A DNA stretch of 64,000 nucleotides from Takakia lepidozioides (GCA_030704615.1 CM060733.1:8432001-8496000); one strand, 5' to 3'. Positions 53,195 through 64,000 are shown, counted from the stretch's first letter. A program made the numbers and translations. Notes: generated from the sequence alone by a model not told the origin.

Positions 53195-53765
53195 ATCAGT
53201 GTAACTCTTGTCAGTGTAACTTTTGCAGTGTAACTCTTAGCAGTGTAACTTTTATTACTGTAACTCTTCGCAGTATAACTCTTATCAGTGTAGCTCTTAT
53301 CAGAGGAACTCTTAGCAGTGGAACTCTTCGCAGTGTAAGACTTCGCAGTGTAACTCTTCGAAGTGTGACTCTTAGTAGTGCGACTCTTAGTAGTGTGACT
53401 CATGTAACCCCTCGTGCATCTGGCCATGTAACTATCAGTGAAACTCACAGCAGTGTAACCCAACGCATATAACCCCTCGCAGCGCTGTAACGCAATCCAT
53501 GTTACACCATGTAACTCTCAGAGCGACCCAACCCATATAACCCTCTGCGATGCTCCCAGTGTAACTCACAGGCTATAGCAGTGCAACCTAATCCATGCAA
53601 GACTGTAGATGACACGCCGTGTAACTCCCGGTGTAACTCGCAGTGTAACCCTCTGCCTACCTCATAGCAGTATAACCCTCGGTCTAACTCACAGCAGTGT
53701 AACCCTCCGTCCAACTCAAGGCAGTGTAACCATCTGTCTAACTGATAGTGTAACCTGGGGGGTGC
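53195..53765. repeat. GTGTAAC minisatellite, block 3
   Basis: From 53205 to 53400 a near-regular 15-bp unit (CAGTGTAACTCTTAG) occurs about 14 times; to 53765 units are irregular. On the minus strand the 15-bp unit keeps one frame open (K-S-Y-T-A repeated), which is a by-product of its length. Confidence 0.85.
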
Positions 53766-54629
53766 ACTCCTCATTAAATGTACCAGCCACGTGCGTGCAC
53801 AGGAGGGGGTATTTTAAACCCCCCATGTACAACATTATACATACAGAGGGGGGTTTAAAACACCTTAAATATCATTTTACAGGAGGGGGGTGTTGAGTTT
53901 TAAGGGGTAGTGTAGTAGTACGAGTTTGTTTTTTTTTTTTTTTTTTTTTTTCCTCCGCGATCTTTTTCCCCTTCCCTCCCGCGGCTTTCTCTTTTCCCTC
54001 TCCTCCTCTGATCTCCTCTCCACTCCTCTCCCACGATTGCCTTCCCTTCCGCGGGCTTTCTCTTTTCCCTCCTCTCCACAGGGCATGGTATTCTTCCTGA
54101 TGTTTACAAGGTTTAGGGGAGAGTGAGCTTGGTCTTAGCAGGCCATTTTGTGGTGGTTTCTCAAAGACCAATCCGACATTATCTGACTACAGACACCAGC
54201 AGCACACCGAAGCGATCCTTTTGGGTTGATGGGAGGGCAAATCCTCCATGGGTCATGACACAAGGTCAAGGACAATGTGGTGAGGGCACCTTCTTCTTCG
54301 ACCTATTTCAGCCTGTCTTGCCCTCTCATCAGAGTCGGCCCTGAATTTGCAGCACTGAGCAGACCTGGCATGAGTTTTTAGAAGATTGACAATGGTGGGA
54401 CAACTGCAATCGCAAGGTGTGGCATTTTTCTTAAGGTAAGAATTTTTTCCATCCTGCTATTGCAGGCTCTTGCCTCCTGTTAGTACCTGATTTGGTATTC
54501 TTCCAGATGTTTACAAGGTTCTTGGGAGAGTCAGCTTGGTCTTAGCAGGCCGTGCTCAGCTGCAACGTGGTGGTTCTCACTAACCAATCCGTCGTTACCT
54601 GACTACAGACACAAGTAGGCACACACAAG
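53766..54629. other. Non-coding region with T tract and a 115-bp direct duplication
   Basis: T25 at 53928-53952, a CT-rich run to 54080, and a duplicated segment (GGTATTCTTCC(T/A)GATGTTTAC to CTGACTACAGACACCA) at 54087-54200 and 54497-54610. The stretch 54280-54350 resembles the linker block of the PPR family (CACCTTCTTCTTCGACC). Confidence 0.5.
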
Positions 54630-55407
54630 AGATCCTCTTTTGATCTCAGTCCAAACTAGGAAGTGGTCAGAGGTACCAATATCAGTTCTGTTGATCAACA
54701 CATTGGCACACTGGGGGAACAAATTTTTGTCCATTATGATATAGTCCACAATGGAGCGTTCCCCAGTTTGGGATTTCTCACGAGTCCACTGCACTTGGTC
54801 ACCTCTTGTCCTGTTATTCAAGGTCAAAAGCTGAAGCTCTTCCAGACAGTTGATTAACCGTCTGCCATTAGAATTCAGCTCGTCCTCACCAGAAGGCCCA
54901 ATGATATCGTCCTGATTGAGCCCTTTGCCCACCCGGGCTTTTGTCTGCGTCAACACTAAGGGTCCCCTCTGTGGGCATGTAAACACAACCCACAAAGAGG
55001 TCCTTCGTACTCATGCCGCCCTTCAGATTCAGTTTTAGGCAGATACTATGCTCGTACCTCAAACCCTTGTTGATAATTTCACAATTGTCAAACAAGAAAT
55101 CACGGACAAAGAATCCAACCCCTTTTTGACCGCGTTTGGCAGAGGCTGCCTTGAGAGTACACATCTTACCTGCCCATTTATAACCATTGACATCTCCAAC
55201 CAGTTTATCCAACGTTTCCCATGTTTCTTGCCCAACACAGATATGAATATCATTAGTCCGAGGAACTTGTCCCACTTCGAGTTGTTTCCTTTGGTTGGTC
55301 AAACCTGAGAAGTTGAAAGTGGCCAGCCGCAAGCCAGCCCTGTGCATGTGAATTGTTCGTCGTTTAGGTAGCTTGTGATTGCTCCTGGACGGCCAACCGT
55401 TCTGCAA
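54630..55407 (-). pseudogene. LINE endonuclease domain, minus strand, one frameshift
   Basis: LRLATFNFSGLTNQRKQLEV, DIHICVGQETWETLDK, KGVGFFVRDFLFDNCEIINK and FVGCVYMPTEG, then in another frame NSNGRRLINCLEELQLLTLN, TGERSIVDYIIMDKN and IGTSDHFLVWTEI. These are the ordered motifs of an endonuclease/exonuclease/phosphatase domain (N, ETW, YMP, DYI, SDH). The SDH signature is the catalytic end. It differs from the L1-type endonuclease at 19.7 kb and is a separate LINE family. The GDFN motif lies at the frameshift (about 54960) and is lost. Confidence 0.7.
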
Positions 55408-55799
55408 AGGGGGGACAGTTACCCCATGGATTCAACCTCATCCAAAGCATCAAACCGATAAGAAACCCTCAAGTTGAAGTCCTTGCCCTTGGTTGTCTCC
55501 TAGAGCGCCCCATTGAATCACCAATGTCTAAGACCGCTCTCCAGCCAGTCAAGGGACAAACTTCTTTGAGATTGATTGATGTGGGACTCAATTAGAAGCA
55601 CTTTTGGTCATTGCAACCTTCAACGTACCCCTGTTATCAAGTCTCGAGATGGAACCATTAGCCATGAAATCCAAGCCTAAGCTAGAGCATGTAGTTTTAA
55701 AGATATAGAGTCGATGTTTCCAAGATATAGAGTCGATTAACTTAGGATATCTGGTGTTGGACATATGTTGTAGCTGACCCCACCATCTGACCTTTGAAT
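55408..55799. other. No gene identified
   Basis: May be upstream sequence of the minus-strand LINE fragment; no motif seen. Confidence 0.35.
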
Positions 55800-55803
55800 T
55801 CAT

Positions 55804-57799
55804 TTGTGTGCGTTTGCAGTGCGTGTGCAAGCCTGCAGCCATGGAAAAGGGCAAAGAGGTGCATGGTTGCATCACCAAAGCTGGAATTGTACCGGATGTG
55901 ATTATGAACAATACCCTTGTGGACATGTATGCCATTGTGGGAGCATTGAGGATGCGGAGGGAGTGTTCAACACTATGGCTGAACGAGGTGGTGTCGAGGA
56001 ACACGATTCATCCAAGAGGTCGATTTTAAACACAAGATTACTTCTGATTCCCTGCGGATCAATAGCTACAAGAAAGCTGTGTGGGTAGATGGTCAACTGG
56101 AAATAGCAGCGGCAGCAGTGCATTTGGTAGGACAAGGCGCTGCTAATGAAGGTACCTTCTTCAACACATTTCAGCCTGTTTTTCCCTGTTATCAGAGTTT
56201 TTCCCTGTTTTTTTCCTGAATGAGCATGGATAGAGTGTGGATCTAGATTCATCCAAGAGGGCTGGACTTCAAGCTCCAGATTACCTTGATTCCATGTGGG
56301 GGTCAGTAGCTACAAGAAACCTGCATGGGTAGATGGTCAACTAAAGGCAGCAGCTGCAGCGGCACAGTTGATAAAATCAGGCACCTCAACCATGACCACA
56401 GCTTCTGAAAGAGGATCAAGAGAGGGAGTCCACAATGCCTCTTCTGGCACTTCTGGGCATGTGAAGATACTTTGTACGACAGCCTGACAGAGGCTCTACA
56501 GACTCTAAACCAAGGAGGCAGTTCAGCAGATTCAAATATGTATGTCTGTCTCTTGCTTAAGTGCATCAAGATGGAAGGTCTCGAAGCTAGAAAGTAGGTG
56601 CACACTCACATTATCCAAAGTGGATTCACGCCAAATGTTTTTCTACTCAACACCCTTGTCAACCTGTATGTTAAGTGCCGGAACATCAGGGATGCTCACC
56701 AAGTGTTCAACAAAATGCCTCAATGATCTTTGATCACGTGGAATATTATGTTGAAAGGATTTACCAAGCATAGGTGTGGTAGGAATGTTTTGGAGACATA
56801 TGAGCAAATGATGTGCGAAGCGGTGAAGCCCAACCACATCACATTTGTTTGTGTTTGCAATGCGTGTGAAAGCCTGGGAGCAAGCTGGAATTGTACCAGA
56901 TGTCATCTTGAACACTGCCCTTGTGGACATGTTTGCCAAATGTGGGTGCATTAAGGATGCGAGGGGAGTTTTCAACACTCTGGCTGAACGAGATGTGGTG
57001 TCGTGGAACGTGATGCTTGCAGGGTATGCACAGCAAGGGCACGGGATGGAGGCTTTGGAGACCTATGAGCAAATGATGGGGGAACTAACCACATCACAAG
57101 GCATTTCACCAGATTCAGATATGTATGTCTGTCTCTTCCTTAAGTGCATCAAGATGGAAGGTCTGGAAGCTGGAAAACAGGTGCATACTCACATCATCCA
57201 AAGTGGATTCACGTCAAATGTTTTTCTACTCAACACCCTTGTCAACATGTATGTTATGTGCGGGAGCATCATTGATGCTCACCAAGTGTTCAACAGAATG
57301 CCTCAACGATCTTTGATCACGTGGAATATAATGTTGGCAGGATGCAATGCGTGTCCAAGCCTGCGAGCTCTGGAAAAGGGAAAAGAGGTCCATGGTGACA
57401 TCGTCAAAGCTGGAATTGTACCAGATGTCATTCTGAACACTCCCTTGGTGGACATGTATGCCAAATGTGGGTGCATTAAGGATGCGAAGGGAGTTTCCAT
57501 GGCTGAACGAGATGTGGTGCCTTGGAGTGCGATGCTTGCAGGGTATGCACAGCAGGGACGTGGTATGGAGGCTTTGGAGACCTATGATCAAATGATGGGG
57601 GAAGGGGTGAAGCCCGACCACATCACGTTTGTGTACAGTTGCAATGCGTGTGCAAGCCTGTCAGCCCTGGAAAAGGGCAAAGAGGTCCATGGCGACATTG
57701 TTAGATTTGCAACTGTATCAAATGTCATTCTGAACAATACTCTCGTGGACATGTATGAATGGAGTGTTCGACGGTATGGCTGAACGAGATGTGTTGTCG
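55804..57799 (+). pseudogene. Second PPR array with a 312-codon open frame
   Basis: Fragments at 55804-56030 (KGKEVHGCITKAGIVPDVIM) and linker blocks at 56080-56400 lead to cassettes with GKQVHTHIIQS-type units at 56580-56720. From 56845 to 57783 one frame stays open: AGIVPDVILNTALVDMFAKC, AERDVVSWNVMLAGYAQQGH, MEGLEAGKQVHTHIIQSGFT, LVNMYVMCGSIIDAHQVFNR, KGKEVHGDIVKAGIVPDVIL and so on, about eight PPR motifs. It has no start-proximal targeting peptide and ends where a Ty3/gypsy LTR is inserted at 57800. Unit order differs from the first array, so cassettes have been shuffled. Confidence 0.8.
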
Positions 57800-59393
57800 T
57801 GTCGCGCACCTCACTTCGGTAAGCTCCTCCTCAAGTCATAGTTACTCGCTTTGATGCGCGCGCCTGACTCCCAACCGGCCGCCGGGCCAACTTGGAGCTT
57901 CGGCTGCTCACCGGGGCATAACGGTCCCCCTTTGTTATCCCAAAGAACCCTCCACCGATTTGGAACCAGCGGGAATTCCCTTTGGTAGTTGGCAGTCCGG
58001 AACAGCTCCCCACTCTTTGGTCGCTTTCCGGCTCGCTCGCTTACTCACTAGTTTTTGGTCACCAACGGGCTTGCACCGTTCTCGGGGTTACTACTCCCCC
58101 TATATATACTTCTGTAGCTGTCCGCGGGGGTTTCACAACCAGCCATGCCATTTTATGGCGAACCACCACGAAAACCCTCGACTCCCGGTGATGAGTCGCG
58201 GTGAGTCTTGGCCCACTCACCACGGCCCTTATGGACCGTGATGAGTCCCAAGACTCCCCACGACTCCCACCACGAGGTCTCCGCCCCCATGGTGAGTCCT
58301 ATGCCACCCCCACTAAGTCCCGCTAAGCTACCACCACCCCTTGTGGAGCCACCCCCACCGCAACCCGGTGTGCGGGGCTCCACCTAGTGAGCGCCTCCGC
58401 TTCCCTGAGTGCCTTGGGCACTCAAGGGTGCTTCAGCCCCCCATACCTATTGCTGCCGCTGCCCCCACCACAGGGGCAGCCCCTCATGTGTCCCGACCCC
58501 CTGCCCTCAAGGCAAAGGGCTGCGACACACACCCCTACCAATAGGGAGTCGATGTTCTCATCGACTTGTCCATTTTGTAGAAACGAACATCCAAGTTGTG
58601 GCGTCCCACATCAAGGAGTTTCTTTCCGTACCATGGCGTCCCATGGCAAAGAACCAAACCCCACACTTGACTCTACTCTCCACTAGCTAGTTCGGCCGAC
58701 TTCCTCCAAGTCCCGGCCAAGGGTGGAGCCTCTCAAGCTCCTCCCAGTGCACTCTTCTTGGCCTACTTCAAGGCCAAGGAACGATCCTCCCCGAGGATCG
58801 AATCGCCTTACTGCAACAACATTGCTTGCGACTGCTCATGATGTCGCTTTTGGCATCACCTTGAGCAAGGGTTCACCTGAAACCTTTTTTTACTAGGAAG
58901 ATAACCTTGAACCAACCGTGCGCCCCAATCACTACAATTGGGTCCGCCTTGGAATGCTGGCCTGAGGTACGGGAACACGCCGAAGCCGCACTACGACTTC
59001 GTCTCGAGGCTAGACGATTATGTGAACGGAAGCACGTAGCTTCCGCGTTAGCCCGCACTACAAAGCAACCCCTTCGGTAGCGCAGTTATAGTATGCGCAC
59101 GCGCCAGGTGCGCACTAGCACGTGAACTCCCAAAGAAGGTGCAAGTTTCCTTGCACCTTGGTTGGGGGTCGCCCGATTTCGGCACTACGCAAACACACGA
59201 TTAACCCAATTTACCTCTCCCACTTTTATAAGCTAGCATGCATTCTACAAACTAGCCAAACATACCATGCATCACCATTCCAAACAAAATAGGCCGCACA
59301 ACATTTGGAAGCCATTTCATTTATAGCACGTTTTGTATAATACAAGTTTTTGCAATCGGATTCCTAAGCTAGCTAAGCCGGGCTAAGCATGCA
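57800..59393 (-). repeat. 3' LTR of the Ty3/gypsy element (about 1594 bp)
   Basis: On the minus strand it begins TGCATGCTTAGCC at 59393 right after a polypurine tract and ends ...GTGCGCGACA at 57800, the TG...CA form of LTRs. A TATA box lies 163 bp in. The lower end interrupts a PPR reading frame (after GATGTGTTGTCG), which marks the insertion point; a likely 5-bp target copy is TGTCG (57795-57799), but the other end is outside the window. Confidence 0.7.
59224..59230 (-). promoter_or_regulatory. LTR TATA box
   Basis: TATAAAA on the minus strand within AGCTTATAAAAGTGGG; expected promoter of the retroelement (in the 5' LTR copy). Confidence 0.55.
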
Positions 59394-59411
59394 TTTCCTC
59401 CCCCACGCTCC
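59394..59411 (-). promoter_or_regulatory. Polypurine tract
   Basis: GGAGCGTGGGGGAGGAAA on the minus strand directly before the LTR start; primer site for plus-strand DNA synthesis. Confidence 0.6.
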
Positions 59412-59427
59412 AAGGTTGATGTCCCCA

Positions 59428-60560
59428 TCAACGCTTCTTCCGCTTTTGAGGTCGCCCTTCGAAAGCTGCAACCGCCTCAGATGCGTTTCCCATTTCTGAG
59501 GCATGCACCCAAGATGCCTCCACATGATGATAGCCCTTCCATTTGACGAGATACTCTGTTTCTCGGTTCTTGAACCTCCTCGACTTAAGTATTGCCTCCA
59601 CCTCGTACTCAGGTTCATTTTCATGATCCAACAGCATAGGTGGCGGACGCAACACTTGATGCCGATTCGGACGCGCTTCATCTTTGAAGTAAGGCTTCAA
59701 AAGGGAGACATGAAATACTGGGTGCACCTTGCTGTTTGCCGGCAGCTCCAATTCATACACATCCTCATTCATAACCTTCCGAATGCGAAAGGGTCCCGCA
59801 TACGGAGGTACGAACTTCGGACTCACTTCCGGAGGTAGTCGGAAATTCTTGATGTTCAACCAGACCTCCGTGCCTGCCTCAAACTTCACTTCCCTCCACT
59901 TCCAATTCGCCTGCCTTTCATACCGTTTCCTGGCTTTGGCAATGTTGTACTTTGCGAGCTTCAACAAACGCTCGCGTTCTTCTAGTACCGCCGTTACTGT
60001 CGGTTCCTCAACGTCCTGGGCGGCCCAACTTGTCGGCACCAGAGGTGCTTTTCCATAGACCAATACAAAAGGGGAAACTCCCGTTGCGGAGTGTTCTGTG
60101 TTATTATAACAGAACTCTGTCGCGTCTAAGTGTTCCACCCAGTCTGTTTGGTCTGCCGACACGTAATTCCGCAAGATCTGCTTCACTACGGAATTCACTC
60201 TTTTTGTTTGGCCGTCAGTCGTAGGTCGGAAGGCGGTGCTCATCTTCAGCCTCGTCCCCATCTTCTTCCAAAGTGCCCTCCAAAATTTACTTGTAAACAT
60301 TGGATCGCGGTCCGAGACAATATCCTTCGGGACTCCATGATGCTTTAAGACGTGGGCGAAGTAAAGTCGCCCTGTTTCCTGCGCCGTTGCCGACTCCTTG
60401 GTGGGGATGAAATGACCCATTTTACTGAACCTATCCACCACCACCATGATTGCATCGAATCCTTTTGACAGCGGCATAGCAGTCATGAAATCCATGAGAC
60501 GCTTTCCCAAGTCCCCTCTGGAATCGGCAAGGGCTGTAACAGCCCCGCTTGCTTTTTGTA
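59428..60560 (-). pseudogene. Ty3/gypsy integrase core and chromodomain
   Basis: FMTAMPLSKGFDAIMVVVDR, DIVSDRDPMFTSKFWRALWK and TDGQTKRVNSVVKQILRNYV are the three catalytic regions of a retroviral-type integrase; the first two Asp are present but the Glu of the usual GQTERVN is Lys (GQTKRVN, near 60205). The C-terminus has PPYAGPFRIRKVMNEDVYEL (GPF/Y module) and a chromodomain YEVEAILKSRRFKNRETEYL then VKWKGYHHVEASW, which directs chromoviruses to heterochromatin. A frame change near 60500 separates it from the region coding GLLQPLPIP. Confidence 0.85.
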
Positions 60561-60572
60561 CTCGCTCCGGTT

Positions 60573-61437
60573 TTATTGGCATGTCGTGCATGTCTTGACA
60601 TACTCCTCTGCCTCCTCCCTGAGTTTGGGCAAAAAATACTCTTTCTTCAAGAGTGCCGCGGTGCGCTTGGCTCCGCTGTGGCCCGCAAGCGGGCTATCAT
60701 GGCATTCTCTCAAGAGACTATCTTTGATCCCTCCCTTCGGCACGTAGAGACGTTTTTGCTTATACCGGAGCAGTCCATTTTGCAAGTGGAACTGCGATTT
60801 AATCCCCATCCTCAAGTCCTGCATCACGGACTTCGCCAGCTCATCATTCCGGCAAGCCTTTCGGATCTTCCTTTGGAGCGCCGTCTCGCCCTTGTACACC
60901 AACAAGAGCTGCTGCTTTCTACTTAAAGCATCGGCCACCACGTTGTCTCGTCCCGGTTTGTACTGGATATCCACGTCGAACACCGCCAAAGTATCTTGCC
61001 ACCTAAGTTGTTTTGGGGACAACTTGGGCTGCGTGGCAAAATACTTCACCGTGACATTGTCCGTGAACACCTTCACTGGGTTGGAACCAACATAGTGGCG
61101 CCAAAGCTCAAGACAGTGCACCACCGCCTTCATCTCTTTCTCGTGCGTCGGCCACCGTCGTTCCACTTCATTCAGTTTCTTACTTTTGTAAGCCACTGGA
61201 CGTCCATCTTGCATCAGTACACCCCCAATTGCGAAGTCCGACGCATCTGTATGTATCTCGAACGGACGATCGAACTCCGGGATTTTCAAGACTGGAGCTT
61301 CCGCCATCCGCTGCTTCAATTCAGTAAAAGCTTGGCCACAAAAGGTGTTCCATGCCCAGACTTTAGATTTACACAGAAGGTCTGACAGCGGACCCGCGAT
61401 TTTGGCAAAATTTCTCATATACTTCCGGTAAATAGGA
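60573..61437 (-). pseudogene. Ty3/gypsy RNase H and integrase zinc finger
   Basis: FEIHTDASDFAIGGVLMQDG, KEMKAVVHCLELWRHYVG, FTDNVTVKYF and GRDNVVADALSRK are RNase H motifs with the catalytic acids (TDAS, E in KEMKA, TDN). ECHDSPLAGHSGAKRTAALL then YVKTCTTCQ is the HHCC zinc finger. The frame is separated from RT by a one-base insertion near 61430 (SYY becomes SYL). Confidence 0.85.
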
Positions 61438-62109
61438 GGTGAGTCCTAGGAAGGATCGCACTCCCGGGACCGAATTCGGAGGCTCCCAGTCCAAAATTGC
61501 CCTCACCTTTCTGTCATCCATTTTGATCCCATCCTGTGTAATCACATGCCCCAAGAACTCCACTTTCGTGACCCCGAATTCGCACTTTGAAGCTTTGGCG
61601 TACAGCTTCCCTTCCCGCAACTTTTGGAACACCCTTTTGAGGTGCTCCAGGTGCTCCTCCTTTGTTTTCGAGTACACCAAGATGTCATCGATGTACACGA
61701 TCACAAAGTCATCCAACCACTCCTGTAAAAGGCTATTCATCAGCGTGCTAAAGGTCGCAGGTGCATTGGTGAGCCCAAAAGGCATCACCAAGAACTCATA
61801 TGAACCATACCTTGTTCTGCACGCGGTCTTCTCCTCATCTCCTTCCGCCACCCGAATTTGATGATAGCCGGAGCGCAAGTCGATCCGGCTGAAATACTTC
61901 GCTCCTGCCAACCGGTCGAAAAGGTCGTCGATCCTTGGCAAAGGGTACCGGTTTTTAATAGTCACCTTATTCAAAGCCCTGTAATCGACACACATCCGCA
62001 GCGTCCCATCCTTCTTGTCTGCGAATAGCACCGGGGCTCCGTAAGGTGACTTACTCGGCCGGATGTACCCCTTTGACATTAGATCCTTGAGCTGAGTCTT
62101 CAACTCGAC
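61419..62109 (-). pseudogene. Ty3/gypsy reverse transcriptase
   Basis: [60 protein letters not shown] and [20 protein letters not shown] are the conserved RT blocks, with the YIDD active site. It is in the same frame as gag-protease, separated only by TAG at 62110-62112 (HRE-stop-VELKTQL). Confidence 0.9.
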
Positions 62110-63982
62110 CTACTCCCTGTGGCTCAACCAGTAGGGTGCCTTGGCAGGCGGTTCCGATCCCGGTATCACCTCAATCTTGTGGTCAACTCCTCTTCGCGGT
62201 GGCAAGCCGCTTGGTAAATCCTCCGGCATCACATCCTGGTATTTCTCCAAAATCCCCTTGATCCAATCTGAGCTCGGCTCCCCATCGCCTTCTCCTTTCA
62301 CTTCTCTAATGTAAAGCAAAAACTGGGGCTCGTGTGCTTCCTCCACGGCCCACTCCCTTGCTGACAGAAGGTTTATTCGCCCTCCCACGGATTTGGGCGT
62401 TTCCGACACTCGTAAGACCTCACCACCATTCCCACATGGCAGCGTGACTACTCTCTTGCGGCCATTTATGACCGCTCCGGATTTGCTCAAAAAGGTCATC
62501 CCCAAAATGAGATCCACTCCATTGATCGCGCAGATGGTGAAGTTCTCACGTCCCTCCCAACTCCCCAGTTGAAGAGGAACATCAAACGCCAACCTTGTCG
62601 CCAACTGTGGTTCTCCTTTGGCAGAACGCACCTCAATAGAGGCCCCCACGTCACTTGTCGGGAGTCCCAACTTTCGCGCCGCCGCCGACGCCATGAAGGA
62701 GTGCGACGCTCCTGTGTCCACCAACAACGACACGTTAGTTCCGGATATTATCCCATCCACGAACAATAACTGACTCCCTTTACGCAGGGCGCCAGTTTCC
62801 TGATACAACTCACAAGAATAGTTGCCCACCTTGCAAGTCCTGGCGACCACCGCTTCCACCAAGTGACTGATGGTATCTTCCGACAGCTCCGTGGTTGCCC
62901 GAGTCATGTTCAATTGTCGAGGTTTCGTGCACTTCTTGGCCATGTGCCCGGGCTCCCCGCAATTGAAACACACTCCATCAAAGGTTGCATTCTGTCCGCC
63001 ATAAGCCGCTCCACCCGCTTTTCCTTTCGAAGCACCGAGTGCCGCCTTGACGTGTGAAGGCCCTCCCTTCGATTTCCACGTGCCATTGTCGCCGCGTGGC
63101 CTATCCCACTTCTTTTCCGGTCGGAAGGAGTCACCTTCCCGCCGGGTCTTCTTATGGTTCAGCTCCGTACGGCCTTGTCTCTCACCCCTAGGGACATCCG
63201 AGAAACATTCAGCCCTCTCAATTGCCTCATTCAAAGTCTTGGGTGGCTTCTCCTCCAACTTTCGTCTGGCCCATGGGGCCAGTCCCGCCACAAAGTTGAA
63301 GACCATTTCTGGTTCTGCCATGTCCGCAACTTCGAGCAACAGCACATTGAAAGCCTGGACATACCCCCGAATGTCATCTGTTTGCTTCAAATTCCTCATC
63401 TTGTCCCGGGCAAGCCAGGACGCGTTGAGGGGCACAAACTGTCTCTTCATCAATTCTTTGAACCCACTCCAGTTCAAGGTTTCCGGGCTTGGACCTCGGT
63501 CGTGAAGACGTTTCTGCCACCATTGTTGAGCATAGCCCCTCAAATAGGTAGGAGCCACTTCCACCCGATCCTCGTCACTCAACTTGGCCCCCCGGAAGTA
63601 CTGCTCTAGCTCCAGGAGCCAGGTGTTGAGTGTCTTCCGATTTTGGACACCTTCGAAGGTGTCGGGTTCCTTAGGCTTCACCTTAAACTTTGCCTTAGTG
63701 GAAGTGGCTTTAGCCGCCTTCAACACGTCTTTCAACGTCCCGCCAAACTGCGCCAACAACCATTCCCAAAAGGCTGCCGGCATGGGAGGCATCTCTTGGT
63801 TTGTCGGAGCTCTCAAGGATTCCTCGGGCTCCGGATTCCTCCCGCTCTTGAGCGGCCTCGTTTTCGGAAACACGCATCGCTTCCTCAAACGGCCGCCTCG
63901 GTGACACGTCGCCCCCATCGGGCTCACCAGGATCATCATCTTTTGGGCCGTTCCGCTTTCGCTTCGGCTTGCCCGACCCCAT
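62110..63982 (-). pseudogene. Ty3/gypsy gag and protease
   Basis: The likely start is MGSGKPKRKRNG at 63982; a one-base shift near 63840 changes frame, and the rest is open to 62113. The capsid-like region includes LNTWLLELEQYFRGAKLSDE, QQWWQKRLHDRGPSPETLNW and FNFVAGLAPWARRKLEE. CFNCGEPGHMAKKC is the zinc knuckle and SLLVDTGASHSFM the aspartic protease site. With the chromodomain and 1.6-kb LTR this defines a plant chromovirus. Defects: N-terminal shift, TAG before RT, shifts near 61430 and 60500, and the lost integrase Glu. The 5' LTR lies beyond the window. Confidence 0.85.
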
Positions 63983-64000
63983 GATGAGGCCAATCCCAAG

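Noticed and set aside
53195-53463. K-S-Y-T-A repeat protein as the N-terminus of the MULE exon
   Set aside because: It is the translation of a non-coding 15-bp minisatellite; a good acceptor at 53162 starts the real exon.
54000-54175. Lys/Arg/Glu-rich proteins on the minus strand
   Set aside because: They come from a CT-rich low-complexity tract next to a T25 run; no gene features.

Overview
This window looks like nuclear DNA of a large, transposon-rich genome from a seed-free land plant; a fern is the best guess, a lycophyte is possible. Reasons: spliceosomal introns, DYW-type pentatricopeptide repeat (PPR) pseudogenes, a homologue of the plant afadin/alpha-actinin-binding-like (ADIP) coiled-coil protein, a Ty3/gypsy chromovirus, L1-type LINEs, several MULE-like transposase genes and a tRNA-derived SINE. 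Almost nothing is intact; most genes carry stops, frameshifts, nested insertions or rearrangements.

Layout. 0.1-2.9 kb: an exon with an EPL1-like motif, then a shuffled PPR array and a DYW remnant. 2.9-6.5 kb: intergenic DNA and LTR-like repeats. 6.5-10.6 kb: MULE-like gene copy 1 (minus). 11.7-14.5 kb: an element (plus) with a coiled-coil gag-like part, an aspartic-protease-like part, the N-terminal part of a C5-cytosine DNA methyltransferase and a PHD finger, then LTR-like repeats to 15.3 kb. 16.1-20.4 kb: two head-to-head LINE fragments. 20.7-21.1 kb: a PPR fragment. 21.2-28.5 kb (minus): a long multi-exon gene ending in a permuted amino-DNA-methyltransferase domain (N4/N6 class), with a large intron holding about 21 copies of a near-perfect palindrome. 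29.0-31.5 kb (plus): MULE-like copy 2, lacking its catalytic core and cut by a LINE 3' end (31.5-32.9 kb). 33-46 kb: an inverted duplication enclosing a broken ADIP-like gene whose 3' exons lie on the opposite strand, a SINE, a LINE fragment and a small membrane-protein gene. 45.9-47.3 kb: a DYW domain split by a 1.2-kb TTAA-flanked transposon. 47.3-53.8 kb (minus): a Ulp1-type protease gene and a third MULE transposase exon set among GTGTAAC minisatellites. 54.6-55.4 kb: a LINE endonuclease fragment. 55.8-57.8 kb: a second PPR array, interrupted by a Ty3/gypsy chromovirus (LTR 57.8-59.4 kb, gag-pol 59.4-64.0 kb).

How they fit together. This is a nest of mobile elements rather than an operon-like system. 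The most notable pattern is that two different DNA methyltransferase classes are encoded in mobile-element-like genes, and each lies divergently beside a copy of the same MULE-like family. Each large element gene also has its own palindromic or tandem repeat in its introns and flanks. Both patterns are described in the findings as hypotheses with tests.
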